A stretch of 64,000 nucleotides of DNA from NCBI GenBank assembly GCA_031292455.1, contig JARLHC010000120.1, forward strand, positions 50,548-114,547, given 5' to 3'. The DNA is from Ignavibacteriaceae bacterium. Its GTDB lineage: Bacteria; Bacteroidota; Ignavibacteria; Ignavibacteriales; Ignavibacteriaceae. A program made the translations under genes and the position numbers. Positions 1 to 9,800 of this stretch are shown in pieces. The number at the start of each line of letters is the position of its first letter. Within the stretch, counting starts at the first letter, position 1. The notes beneath the pieces were generated by a model that did not search any database, was not told the DNA's origin, and saw only the letters and a program-made list of their open reading frames with translations.

Positions 1-80
1 CCAAGATTATAATCTATTATAGTTATCATATCTTTAATTTTCAATAAGAACAATTTCTAAGCAGCCGAATGAAATCTTGT

Positions 81-395
81 TTACTCTATTTCTATTAACA
101 AATGATTTTTCATTACGGTTTCCCCTTCCTTAACATAGATTTTTTTAATTTTTCCTTCGATAGAAGAAAGTAATATGTTTTCCATCTTCATAGCTTCTAA
201 TAATAACAGGCTTTCTCCTGCCTTTACCTTCTTGCCTTCATGAACAAGTATTTTGCGAACAATACCTGGAATAAAAGCATTAATTCCCCCCGGATCATTT
301 GGCAGGAATTTTTTTCTTCTTAGGTACTTTGATGTTAACTTAGTTTCGTATAATGTTGAATCTATCTCAAGCGTTATTAATTTTTCTTTGTTCAT
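81..395 (-). CDS. Biotin carboxyl carrier protein (acyl-CoA carboxylase/decarboxylase biotin subunit)
   Basis: A 104-aa biotinyl-domain protein. The second half (about residues 38-104) is a complete biotinyl fold with the EAMKME motif, so Lys70 should carry biotin. The N-terminal 35 residues are a short basic linker with no transmembrane segment, unlike some sodium-pump gamma/delta subunits. It starts one base after the stop of the carboxyltransferase gene, so the two are almost certainly co-transcribed and form one complex. It would shuttle CO2 between the carboxyltransferase and a biotin carboxylase (propionyl-CoA carboxylase) or a membrane decarboxylase (methylmalonyl-CoA decarboxylase). 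No biotin carboxylase is in the window; the operon may continue past the left edge. Confidence 0.9.
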   Translation of the reverse strand: MNKEKLITLEIDSTLYETKLTSKYLRRKKFLPNDPGGINAFIPGIVRKILVHEGKKVKAGESLLLLEAMKMENILLSSIEGKIKKIYVKEGETVMKNHLLIEIE

Positions 396-396
396 A

Positions 397-1941
397 TTAA
401 AATGGAGGAATCCCGTGTTTTTTATTAGCCCGGTTTTCAGATTTATTTACAGAAATTTTTAATGAGTGAATCAGAAATTCTCTAGTTTCCTCAGGACTGA
501 TTACCGCATCTATATGTCCATTAGCCGCAGCAATATAAGGATTTGCAAATTTTTCTGTATACTCCTGAACTTTTAATTTTCTCATTTCATTCGGATCAGC
601 CGCATTTAGGATTTCATTTCTAAAAATAATATTAGCTGCCCCTTCGGGTCCCATTACTGCGATTTCAGCTGTAGGCCAGGCAAATACAAAATCAGCACCC
701 AGATGTCTAGAGCACATAGCAATATAACCACCCCCGTATGCTTTTCTTAATATTATAGTAATTTTAGGAACAGTGGCTTCGCTATATGAATAAAGTAATT
801 TAGCACCGTGCCTAATAACTCCCGCATGTTCCTGATCAACTCCGGGAAGATATCCAGGCAAGTCAACTAAAGTAATTAAAGGAATATTGAAAGCATCACA
901 AAAGCGAATAAACCTAGCAGCTTTATCAGAAGAATCAACATCCAATACGCCAGCCATTACCATTGGTTGATTAGCTACAACTCCAACGGTTTCCCCGTCT
1001 AACCTTGCGAATCCCACAACAATATTAGCTGCCCATCGTTCGTGAATTTCAAAGAAATCTGAATCATCACATACTGCTTTTATAACATTCCTTACATCAT
1101 AAGGTTTTGTTGGTACCTGGGGAATAATTTTTTCAATCTTATACAGTTCTTTGGGCCGTTTTGGTGGAAATGCTGTAGCTTTTTTTGTGTTATTCCATGG
1201 AATATAAGTTATTAATTTTTTAATCTGTTCAAAACACTCCGCTTCACTGCTTGAAAAGAAGTGAGCATTTCCGGTAATTTCTGTTTGTACTTTTGCTCCC
1301 CCAAGATCCTCCATTGAAATCTCTTCTCCAAGTACTGTTTTTATAACTTCAGGACCGGTAATAAACATTTTTGAAATATTATCTACAACAAACACAAAAT
1401 CAGTAAGAGCGGGAGAATAAACCGCGCCACCGGCACAAGGCCCTAATATTACGGAAATCTGTGGAATAACACCGGATGCTAATGTATTTCTATAAAATAT
1501 TTCGCCGTACCCAGCTAAAGAATTTACTCCCTCCTGTATCCTTGCACCCCCGGAATCATTAATACCAATTAGTGGTATTCCAAGTTTAACTGCATGATCC
1601 ATAATTTTAGTAATTTTTCTCGCATGCATTAAGCCTAAAGACCCGCCTGCAACAGTAAAATCCTGTGCATATATTCCAACCGGATGACCGTATATTGTAC
1701 CTGTTCCTGTAATTACGCCATCAGCAGCAAGCTGTTTTTTATCCATATCAAAATCTTTGCATTTATGCTCGACAAATAAATCATATTCATGAAATGAATT
1801 AGGATCAAGCAAGGCTTTTATTCTTGCGCGGGCTGTCATTTTCCCCATTGACATTTGCTTTTCTAAAGCTTTTTGTCCTCCTCCTGTTTGAATTTTTTCT
1901 TTTCTTTTGAAAAGTTCAATTATCTTTTGTGCAATTGACAT
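397..1941 (-). CDS. Acyl-CoA carboxylase carboxyltransferase (propionyl-CoA carboxylase beta / methylmalonyl-CoA decarboxylase alpha)
   Basis: A 514-aa carboxyltransferase of the PccB/MmdA family, the usual full length. It has both crotonase-like halves. The N-half carries GGARIQEG (131-138) and GPCAGGAVYSPAL (about 167-179), which build the oxyanion holes for acyl-CoA. The C-half carries GGGYIAMCSRHLGAD and the AVMGPEGAANI segment. It moves the carboxyl group between biotin and propionyl-CoA/methylmalonyl-CoA, probably in propionate metabolism or the succinate-propionate route. It heads a minus-strand operon with the biotin carrier just downstream and is divergent from the YCF48 gene. A TAATTTTG element (1969-1976, minus strand) may be its promoter. 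Sequence alone does not settle carboxylase versus decarboxylase. Confidence 0.92.
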   Translation of the reverse strand: MSIAQKIIELFKRKEKIQTGGGQKALEKQMSMGKMTARARIKALLDPNSFHEYDLFVEHKCKDFDMDKKQLAADGVITGTGTIYGHPVGIYAQDFTVAGGSLGLMHARKITKIMDHAVKLGIPLIGINDSGGARIQEGVNSLAGYGEIFYRNTLASGVIPQISVILGPCAGGAVYSPALTDFVFVVDNISKMFITGPEVIKTVLGEEISMEDLGGAKVQTEITGNAHFFSSSEAECFEQIKKLITYIPWNNTKKATAFPPKRPKELYKIEKIIPQVPTKPYDVRNVIKAVCDDSDFFEIHERWAANIVVGFARLDGETVGVVANQPMVMAGVLDVDSSDKAARFIRFCDAFNIPLITLVDLPGYLPGVDQEHAGVIRHGAKLLYSYSEATVPKITIILRKAYGGGYIAMCSRHLGADFVFAWPTAEIAVMGPEGAANIIFRNEILNAADPNEMRKLKVQEYTEKFANPYIAAANGHIDAVISPEETREFLIHSLKISVNKSENRANKKHGIPPF

Positions 1942-2036
1942 ATAGCTAACATATTATGATTTAATCAGCAAAATTAAAGATTTTTTGTTCGATTTACTAT
2001 CTTTTTTTATTTCCACTTTAATATATTCAGTCTATA

Positions 2037-3302
2037 ATGAAGAAAATTATTATTATAGTATTCTTATTCCCTTTCTGCGCTATACGCATTGCCTTTTGCC
2101 AGAGTCTATGGATAAAAAATCAGTCTCCCACTACTAAAAATTTACAAAAAGTTGTATTTATAGATAGCCTGACTGGGTGGGCAATCGGCGATTCAGGATT
2201 AATAATTCACACATCAAACGGTGGAATGAATTGGGATATTCAGAATTCGAATATAGATTTAGATCTGTTAAGTGTCACATTTCCGAATAAAAATATCGGA
2301 TGGGCGTTATCATGGACAGATTCCCCGCCTTATGGAACTGTGATTCTCAATACTTCAGATGGAGGACATTCATGGAAAAACGAATTTTATAATGGGGCGG
2401 ATGTTTATCTAAAATCTATATATTTTGTTGACTCTCTGAATGGGTTTATTGGGGGTTATTCCAACGGTATCCTTTATACAACTGACGGTGGTAATGTCTG
2501 GAATCAGGCTGAAATAGACTCTTTTGTTGGTTATCCAATTTATAATATTGTTTTTGCAAATAAATATTACGGGTTTGCGTGTGGAGGGAGTACAGATATT
2601 ATGGGGGTAATATATAAAACTACAAATGGAGGAAAAAACTGGAGCGGGAAATCTGTTTCTGCCGACCCAATCCACAGCTTAGTGATATTAGATTCTTTAC
2701 ATATTGTCGGAATAGGAGGGGACATTGAATTCGGTGGAGGAATTGTAAATTCTGATAATGGTGGTCTAAGTTGGAATTATAAAATATTAAATATTGCCGG
2801 AACAGGTCTTGCAATTTCATTCAGAACTCTATCAGAAGGATGGGCATTGATAAAAGGCGGACCATTTATTGTTACATACGACAAAGGTTTTATTTGGAAT
2901 AATTATTCTTTCCCCGAAAGCCCAATAATTGCTGATATTGCTTTTACTGATTCTTTACATGGTTATGCGGTCGGCATTGGTGGTACTATTTTAAAATATA
3001 ATATACCGTTGACTTCCATTGATGAAAAAATTGAATTAGCCGCTGCTTTTTCATTAAATCAAAATTATCCAAATCCCTTTAATCCATCGACCACAATCTC
3101 TTTTTTTATCCCAAAGATGTCAAAGATAATTTTGAAAATCTACGATATTTTGGGACAGGAGGTGAAATCGTTTGAACATCAAATGGATGCCGGGGAGCAT
3201 AATATCAAATTGACATTTAACAATCTTTCCTCGGGTATTTATATATACACACTTACTGCTGGTGGATATAGGGCGTCAAAAAAAATGATATTTAAGAAGT
3301 AA
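2037..3302 (+). CDS. Secreted YCF48-type beta-propeller protein with T9SS C-terminal sorting domain
   Basis: A 421-aa exported protein. Residues 1-22 form a signal peptide ending at FCQ. The body contains about seven YCF48/BNR-like blades, each with a DSLTGWAIG-type strand followed by a TSNGGMNW-type turn, consistent with a closed seven-bladed propeller. The last ~80 residues are a type IX secretion sorting domain with NYPNPFNPST and a final basic tail. Known proteins of this plan are secreted through the outer membrane and cleaved or surface-anchored. Ligand unknown; such propellers usually act in protein assembly or binding. A TATCTTTT element at 1998-2005 is a possible -7 promoter box. Confidence 0.85.
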   Translation: MKKIIIIVFLFPFCAIRIAFCQSLWIKNQSPTTKNLQKVVFIDSLTGWAIGDSGLIIHTSNGGMNWDIQNSNIDLDLLSVTFPNKNIGWALSWTDSPPYGTVILNTSDGGHSWKNEFYNGADVYLKSIYFVDSLNGFIGGYSNGILYTTDGGNVWNQAEIDSFVGYPIYNIVFANKYYGFACGGSTDIMGVIYKTTNGGKNWSGKSVSADPIHSLVILDSLHIVGIGGDIEFGGGIVNSDNGGLSWNYKILNIAGTGLAISFRTLSEGWALIKGGPFIVTYDKGFIWNNYSFPESPIIADIAFTDSLHGYAVGIGGTILKYNIPLTSIDEKIELAAAFSLNQNYPNPFNPSTTISFFIPKMSKIILKIYDILGQEVKSFEHQMDAGEHNIKLTFNNLSSGIYIYTLTAGGYRASKKMIFKK

Positions 3303-3711
3303 TTATTTCTTCCAATACTCTTTAATGTGATCTATGAGCGATCTTTCAAATGCATCACGATAACTGAGGAGATAGATCAACTATTAAAATAATTTAAAAA
3401 AAAGTTGACTTTATCCTACTTTTTTATGAATTTCCAATATATTTCTGTGATAATATAATATCACAGTTTAAAGCGATTTGCTCTGGAAATTATTTTGTCA
3501 ATAATTTGAAGGAATTAATTTGATATCAGTTGGATTACTCTTTTTCCATTATAAATACTTCATTTCTTATTATCCGGGTAAATCACCTGCCGATTTTATT
3601 CCTGTTTTAATATTTAAATTTCAAAATTAATATGAATCTAAACAAAGGATGCCATCAACCAGCATTCACTATTAAAATAACACAATCTTTCACCGTTATA
3701 GGAGAGATAAT
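3303..3711. other. 409-bp intergenic region upstream of the TonB receptor operon
   Basis: No convincing gene. It is very AT-rich. It holds a perfect inverted repeat at 3445-3466, described separately, and a Shine-Dalgarno AGGAGA just before the receptor start at 3712. No terminator with a T tract is obvious after the YCF48 gene. A 36-codon TTG-initiated ORF (3520-3630) and a 25-codon open tail on the minus strand (3303-3380) were judged unsupported. Confidence 0.6.
3445..3466. promoter_or_regulatory. Perfect inverted repeat, candidate operator for the TonB receptor operon
   Basis: Two 8-bp arms, CTGTGATA and TATCACAG, are separated by 6 bp. The TGTGA/TCACA half-sites are those of CRP/FNR-family regulators, but the spacing between them (10 bp) is longer than the canonical 6 bp. 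It lies about 245 bp before the receptor start. A transcript hairpin is possible, but there is no U tract after it. A regulator binding site is an inference. Confidence 0.4.
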
Positions 3712-6700
3712 ATGAAAAGAATGATAACCGTTCTGTTTTTCTTACTGTTTTTGCCGGCGTTTATACATGCTGGTACGGTAGGGAAAATTAAAGGTAAGGT
3801 TACAGACCTCCAGTCAGGTGAGCCACTAATTGGAGCCAACGTTATAGTTGTTGGTACTTCAAACGGTGCCGCTTCTGATGTTAAAGGAGAATTTGTAATC
3901 AATAACCTAAACGCTGGTACCTATACATTAAAAGCATCATATATAGGATACCAGACCATAACTGTCAGTAATGTCCGAGTAAATTCGGAATTAACGACTG
4001 AAATGAACTTTCAACTTCCTGCTGAAGGTATAAGTACCAAGGAAATAAATATTATTGCTCAAAAACCATTAGTTGAACCCAGCAATACAAATGCTATCCG
4101 GAACACAACTAGTGATGATTTTAACAAACTCCCTGTCAGGGGAATAAATTCAATCCTTGCACTTACACCCGGTGTTAATTTACAAGATAACAATATCTAT
4201 GTAAGAGGTGGAAGGCAGGATGAAGTTGGTTTCTATCTTGAAGGAACAAATATAACTAACCCACTTGTCGGAGGCCGCGAGGTTGGCATTTCACAGGATG
4301 CTATTGAAGAAATCCAGGTACAGGCAGGCGGTTATACTGCAGAATTCGGCGGAGCTAATGCCGGTATTGTTCGTCAGCAATTAAAAACCGGCGGTCCGGA
4401 ATTTAAATTGAGTGCCGAATATATTACCGATAATTTGGCCTTACAAAGTTCCAATGATAGATTTAATGGTAAACAAAAACTTGGATCTTATTGGTGGGGA
4501 TACAGTGATTTTACAGGTACGGTTAGCGGCCCGATATTAGGAAATACGATTAAATTTTTCGGATTATTTAATTCGAATTTCCAGAATGATGTTAACCCGC
4601 AGCCATTTCCCGGAATTAACCTTGGCTGGATCAGGGATCCAAATGCGCCAATAAAAGGAGATTCAGTTAATTTTAATTATCCCGCAGGGCCAACCTATAA
4701 AAATTCAGCTCAAACATATGAAGGTACCGGAACACTTACTTTTGATCTGAATCCAATTCAGATAAGATTAACCGGGACTTATTCCAGTGTTTCCGGTTTC
4801 GGAGGCTCTACTGTTGGAAACTTATTCGATATTCTTGATTTAAATAGAATACAAGTGGATGATCAAAAAAATGGATCATTTAATCTGAAATTAACTCATA
4901 TTATAAATCCATCCACATACTATGAATTATCAGGTGGGTATACGTTTAATTATAATCATAATTATGATCCTTATTTAGTTGACAATTTTGTAGGATACGG
5001 GGACAGCGTTGCAAATACTGCCGCCGGCGTACCCTGGGCAAGACGTCCCGGTGACCATACTGGGGATGTAAATGGCAGATATAATCAACCCACAAATTAT
5101 TCTGTATATAACTTCAGCTTTGATGCCCCTAATAGTGTCTCTTCCACTTATTTGAAACGTAATCAGGAGACTTTTAACTTCGCAGGTGCATTTTCTACTG
5201 ATTTAAGTAAGGAAAATAACTTAAAAATTGGTGGCGAACTTCAAATGTACAAAATCCGCAACTATAGTTTTAATAATGCCGGGGTAATTTCACTTGCCGG
5301 TCAAATTTATACTAATGATACTATGGCGGCTACTAATCCTCATAAAACTTCACGTGAGGCAGTTTATATAAAACAAGGCGTTAATAATTATGGCTATGAT
5401 GTATTTGGCAATGAATATAATGGTGCGGATAATTTTGCGACAGGCTCATTAGCTCCCAAAAAACCAGTTATCGCCGGTATTTATGTTCAAGATAAACTGG
5501 AATATAAGAATTTAATTGTTAATGCAGGACTTCGCTGGGACTATATAAATATAGATAATTATGCATTCAAAGATCCATCTCGACCCCAAGATGCAATGGA
5601 CTATACTACGGGAGCCATTAATCCAGATGGACTTGTCAAGGTACCTTCTTTCCAATCCTTAAGCCCACGTCTTGGTTTTTCATTTCCGATAACTGATCAA
5701 ACTATTTTCCACGCTCAGTATGGAAAATTTGTTCAACAATCCAGATTAAGAGATGTTTACCAAGGACTTTATGCTACCCATATTAACATAAAAGGAGGTC
5801 TTTTTATTTCCAACCCAGTGGGATTTAACATAAGACCAACAAGAACTACTCAATATGAAATCGGATTTACACAGCAGATAGCTAATTTTGCTTCATTTGA
5901 TGTTACAGGTTATTATAAGGATATACAGGACCAGATTGTAGTTGCTCTTCAACAGATAACCGGCCAAACACAATATCAGGATTATAATATCTATACAAAT
6001 GGCGATTTTGCTACTACAAAAGGTGTAGAGGTTGCTTTCAATATGAGAAGAGTTGAAAGGATACAGGTTAACGGTTCTGTTTCATTCCAGGATGCACGTG
6101 GTACCGGTTCATTCCCAAGTTCCGATGCAGGAATAGTTGGTGCACCGATTGATGGGAAAACAATATTTAAACCTGTTTATGTTGATCCTTTAATATTTAA
6201 TAATGCGTTCAGAGGAAACATCAGTTTTGATTACCGTTTTGGTAAAGATGACGGTCCTTCTGCTCTGCAGCAGTTAGGGTTAAATGCACTTCTAACTTTT
6301 ACAGGCGGACATCCTTTTACGCTTGGAGCTGGAAAAGGAGATGTTAACGGTGCTCTGGAAGGTGATGCAAGGTTCAGATCCCCTACAGAACCCCTTAATT
6401 CATCTACGACTCCCGGGACATTCCAAGTCGACCTTCGTCTTGATAAAACAATTACAATTTATGATAAACTCAGTGCAAATATATATTTCTTAGTTATAAA
6501 TGTATTTGATGCAAAGAATGTAGAAAATGTTTTTCTAAGAACCGGAAATGCATCTGATGACGGATATTTAAGCGATCCAAACTTAGGTGGTCAGTTGGCA
6601 ACAAAGAATGGAGCTAAGTATTCAGAATTATACAAGGCACTTAATATTGATTATTATCAGGCTTATCAGATTGCCGGCGGTATTCAACAGGGATTTGGTT

Positions 6701-6759
6701 CAGCATTAATGTATGGGCCTCCCCGTGAAATCAGATTTGGAATCCGTTTGGAATATTAA
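3712..6759 (+). CDS. TonB-dependent outer-membrane receptor with carboxypeptidase-regulatory N-domain
   Basis: A 1015-aa outer-membrane protein. A signal peptide (1-20) is followed by a CarboxypepD_reg-like domain (about 24-105, GKVTDLQSGEPLIGANV), a plug domain (about 125-230, with NIYVRGGRQDEVGFYLEG and the ITNPLVGG/GGANAGIV segments), and a long beta-barrel ending in a terminal Tyr, as outer-membrane proteins usually do. It is first in a three-gene operon with a giant secreted protein and a PorV-family protein. In Ignavibacteria and relatives this receptor class may import large substrates or dock surface proteins; the substrate cannot be read from sequence. AGGAGA 8 bases before ATG supports the start. 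No SusD-like partner is present. Confidence 0.88.
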   Translation: MKRMITVLFFLLFLPAFIHAGTVGKIKGKVTDLQSGEPLIGANVIVVGTSNGAASDVKGEFVINNLNAGTYTLKASYIGYQTITVSNVRVNSELTTEMNFQLPAEGISTKEINIIAQKPLVEPSNTNAIRNTTSDDFNKLPVRGINSILALTPGVNLQDNNIYVRGGRQDEVGFYLEGTNITNPLVGGREVGISQDAIEEIQVQAGGYTAEFGGANAGIVRQQLKTGGPEFKLSAEYITDNLALQSSNDRFNGKQKLGSYWWGYSDFTGTVSGPILGNTIKFFGLFNSNFQNDVNPQPFPGINLGWIRDPNAPIKGDSVNFNYPAGPTYKNSAQTYEGTGTLTFDLNPIQIRLTGTYSSVSGFGGSTVGNLFDILDLNRIQVDDQKNGSFNLKLTHIINPSTYYELSGGYTFNYNHNYDPYLVDNFVGYGDSVANTAAGVPWARRPGDHTGDVNGRYNQPTNYSVYNFSFDAPNSVSSTYLKRNQETFNFAGAFSTDLSKENNLKIGGELQMYKIRNYSFNNAGVISLAGQIYTNDTMAATNPHKTSREAVYIKQGVNNYGYDVFGNEYNGADNFATGSLAPKKPVIAGIYVQDKLEYKNLIVNAGLRWDYINIDNYAFKDPSRPQDAMDYTTGAINPDGLVKVPSFQSLSPRLGFSFPITDQTIFHAQYGKFVQQSRLRDVYQGLYATHINIKGGLFISNPVGFNIRPTRTTQYEIGFTQQIANFASFDVTGYYKDIQDQIVVALQQITGQTQYQDYNIYTNGDFATTKGVEVAFNMRRVERIQVNGSVSFQDARGTGSFPSSDAGIVGAPIDGKTIFKPVYVDPLIFNNAFRGNISFDYRFGKDDGPSALQQLGLNALLTFTGGHPFTLGAGKGDVNGALEGDARFRSPTEPLNSSTTPGTFQVDLRLDKTITIYDKLSANIYFLVINVFDAKNVENVFLRTGNASDDGYLSDPNLGGQLATKNGAKYSELYKALNIDYYQAYQIAGGIQQGFGSALMYGPPREIRFGIRLEY

Positions 6760-6800
6760 TTATGAACACTCTATTAAAAGATATAGGAGTTTTAAAAAAT

Positions 6801-9800
6801 ATGATCTCTAAAAAATTTATATACTTATTAGTTCTTACAATAGGTATTCTATTTCTCCTGCAGGCTTCAACCCCTGCCAAAGTTGGAGTAAAGGATATTA
6901 ATAAGAACAATAATGTTCACAAATCCCTGGATCAGGTTGCCAGGACATTTATGGACATAAATAATATATCCACTCAATTTTATAATAATGGAATTGGTGA
7001 TATTGATCCCAGTGGAAACTCTGGATGTGTTTATCCAAAAGGCAGTGGTAAAACATGCGTCTTTACTTCAGGTCTCCTTTGGGGAGGTTTTGTACAAGGC
7101 GATCCTCAGGTAAGAGTTGGCGGTACAGCATACAGAACAGGCCTTCAACCAGGGGCTATTTTATCGAATGGACTGGCGGATGATAATACACTATCCAAGT
7201 ATAGAATTTATCGTGTAAGACCGGATGTAAAGCCAGGCGGGCCTGCTGTTGATTTGTCTGCAGAAGCATCAAATGAAAATACAACTACTGATATATTACG
7301 TACACAGTATGAAGCAGACTGGAGGGAATGGCCTGGTAATTCAGGAGCTCCATATACAGATGTAAACGGAGATGGTGTTTATGATCCAACTGTTGATATT
7401 CCTGGTGTTCCGGGAGCTGATATGACGGTTTGGTATGTTGCGAATGATATGAGCTCGACTACATCTACATATCTTTATGGTGCTCAGCCAATGGGAATTG
7501 AAATGCAGGCCACATATTGGGCATATTCTCAAACCGGTGCCCTTGGCAATATGTATTTCAGGAAATACAGGTTAGTAAATAAAGGTGCGGATCATAATAC
7601 TATTAGCGATATGTACCTTTCATTTTTCGCCGATGTTGATGATGGTGATTCAGGAGACGACTTTGTAGGAGTTGATACAACCCGCAGTCTTCAGTATTGC
7701 TATAATGCAGCTGCAACTGATGCAGTTTATAACCCCCTACCTCCCCCTGCAGTAGGATTTGACTTTTTCCAGGGACCATTGGCTAAGGGTGTTGCTGGTC
7801 AGGATCTAAACAAGAATGGTATTGATGATGCTCAGGATTACGCTATATTTAATGGAAAGAAGGTTGGACCCGGATATATTAACCTTCCTATGACCGCAGC
7901 CTATTATTTCGCTAATGGCGACTTGAATATCGGTGATCCTCCCCAGGGTGATCTCCAGGGATCAACCCAGTTTTATAATTTCTTCAGAGGCAGATATGGA
8001 ACAAGTGGTGCACCATTTATTGATCCTACAACAGGACAAGTAACTACCTTTGCTTTAAACGGTGATCCACAGACGAGAAAAGGATGGATAGATGGAAGTC
8101 AATTACCTGCCGGTGATCGTCGTCAGGGAAGTGCATCCGGTCCATTTACTTTAGCTCCCGGAGATACTCAGGAAGTTGTAATTGCAGAACTTGTTGCAGG
8201 TGCCCAAACAGGTGTGGACAGACTGGCAGCAATTGGATTATTAAAGTTTTATGATGATCAGGCACAGCTTGCTTATAACAACTTTTTCAATCTTCCTACA
8301 GCTCCTCCTGCTCCTATAGTAAAAATAACTCCTTTAGATAAAGAAATAGTTCTTGACTGGGGAGAAGACACAAGTACGGTTTTAACTACTGAAAGGAATG
8401 TTACTAAAGGATATTCTTTTGAAGGATATAATGTTTATCAGCTGCCAAGCGCAAGTGCTACGATTGATCAGGCAGTACGTTTAGCGACATACGATGTAGT
8501 AGATAATATTTTAAAAATAGAGGATCAATTTTTCGATCCTAAAAGCGGTGTCGTAGCAGTTGGTGTTAAACAATTCGGTAACGATACCGGTATTAAAAGA
8601 TTTATTGATATTACATCGGATCAGGTAAAAGGCGGAATTCCATTAGTGGACGGAATAAAATATTATTATGCTGTAACCGCATATAGTTATAATCCTGATC
8701 CTACAGCGGTTCCGAATAATCTTGAAAACCCGATTGCAATTTTTACAGTGGTGCCGCAGTCACCTAATCCCGGAGTAAATATACCTACTCCTACGGGTGC
8801 CTTTAATAATGTAATCCATAAAGGTACCGCAGACGGTAGTGTATCAGTTACAACTGTTGATCCTACAAAAATCACCGGTGATATCTATCAGGTATTCTTT
8901 AATGAACGCTCTGAGATAAGGAATCCAGACGGTGACTGGATCCCCGCATCTTCTAAGAAATTCAAAAGCGTAAGAGGTAATTTCAATAAACCTGATACGT
9001 TAACCGGTTCTTCAATTGACTTATCTGCTACTTATGGTCCACAGACCGGAGTTACCAGCTTGAATTTCACACTGAATTTAGTTTCACAAGATAAAGATAA
9101 TGCAGATGGTATAAAATTAGTTTTACCGGCGGGAGTAACGATTGTAAGTTTCCCGCAATTCTCAACTAATAATTCGGCGACTATCATTCCGAAAATTTCC
9201 GGTAATGTTATTGCTCTCGGAGATACCGCACATGGATTTAGCGGAAACGGTCCATTTGCCGGCGACGAAACATGGAGCATACTGGTTAAAGGTAATTTGC
9301 CCATTGCAGCTGATTGGACAATTTATGATGATGGAGCTGCTGGCGGACCTGTTGATGCATCCGGTACAACAACTGTATCCACAATTGGAAGTATTGCCAG
9401 AACAGCAAAATATTGGAATGTAAAAGATTCAACTACCGGTTTAGTGAAGGCTATAAATCAGTCTATTGTAGCCGGTGTTGATTTATACCCACGCAGAAAT
9501 GATATACCTGTAAAAGTTGGAGTTGATGCCAATCCTATTATAGATGGTTTACAGATTGGAGTTGATATAGGTTATGAATCTCCGATTGAATTCTTAAGCA
9601 CAAAACTAATACCAGCTCCTTCTTCTACTACTGTATTAGCTAATGCCTCAACAGCAGACACTGTTAGATTAAGCATTGTAAATTATACTATTTACGGATA
9701 TCCTACCAGTCATGCGTTTGATGATTTTGGAAAAGGTACTACTGATATCAACGAACTTCAGAAAGACTATATTCTAAAGTTTACCGGAGTTTGGGATTCT

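Noticed and set aside
3303..3380. Minus-strand open tail reading LIYLLSYRDAFERSL and ending just after the YCF48 gene
   Set aside because: It looks like a C-terminus of a gene, but stops lie immediately upstream and no remnant of the rest is visible.
3520..3630. 36-codon TTG-initiated ORF with AAGGAA upstream
   Set aside because: No family match or promoter, and the composition does not differ from random AT-rich DNA.
6762..6800. Longer start for the giant secreted protein
   Set aside because: No ribosome site; the start at 6801 has AGGAG and a cleaner signal peptide.
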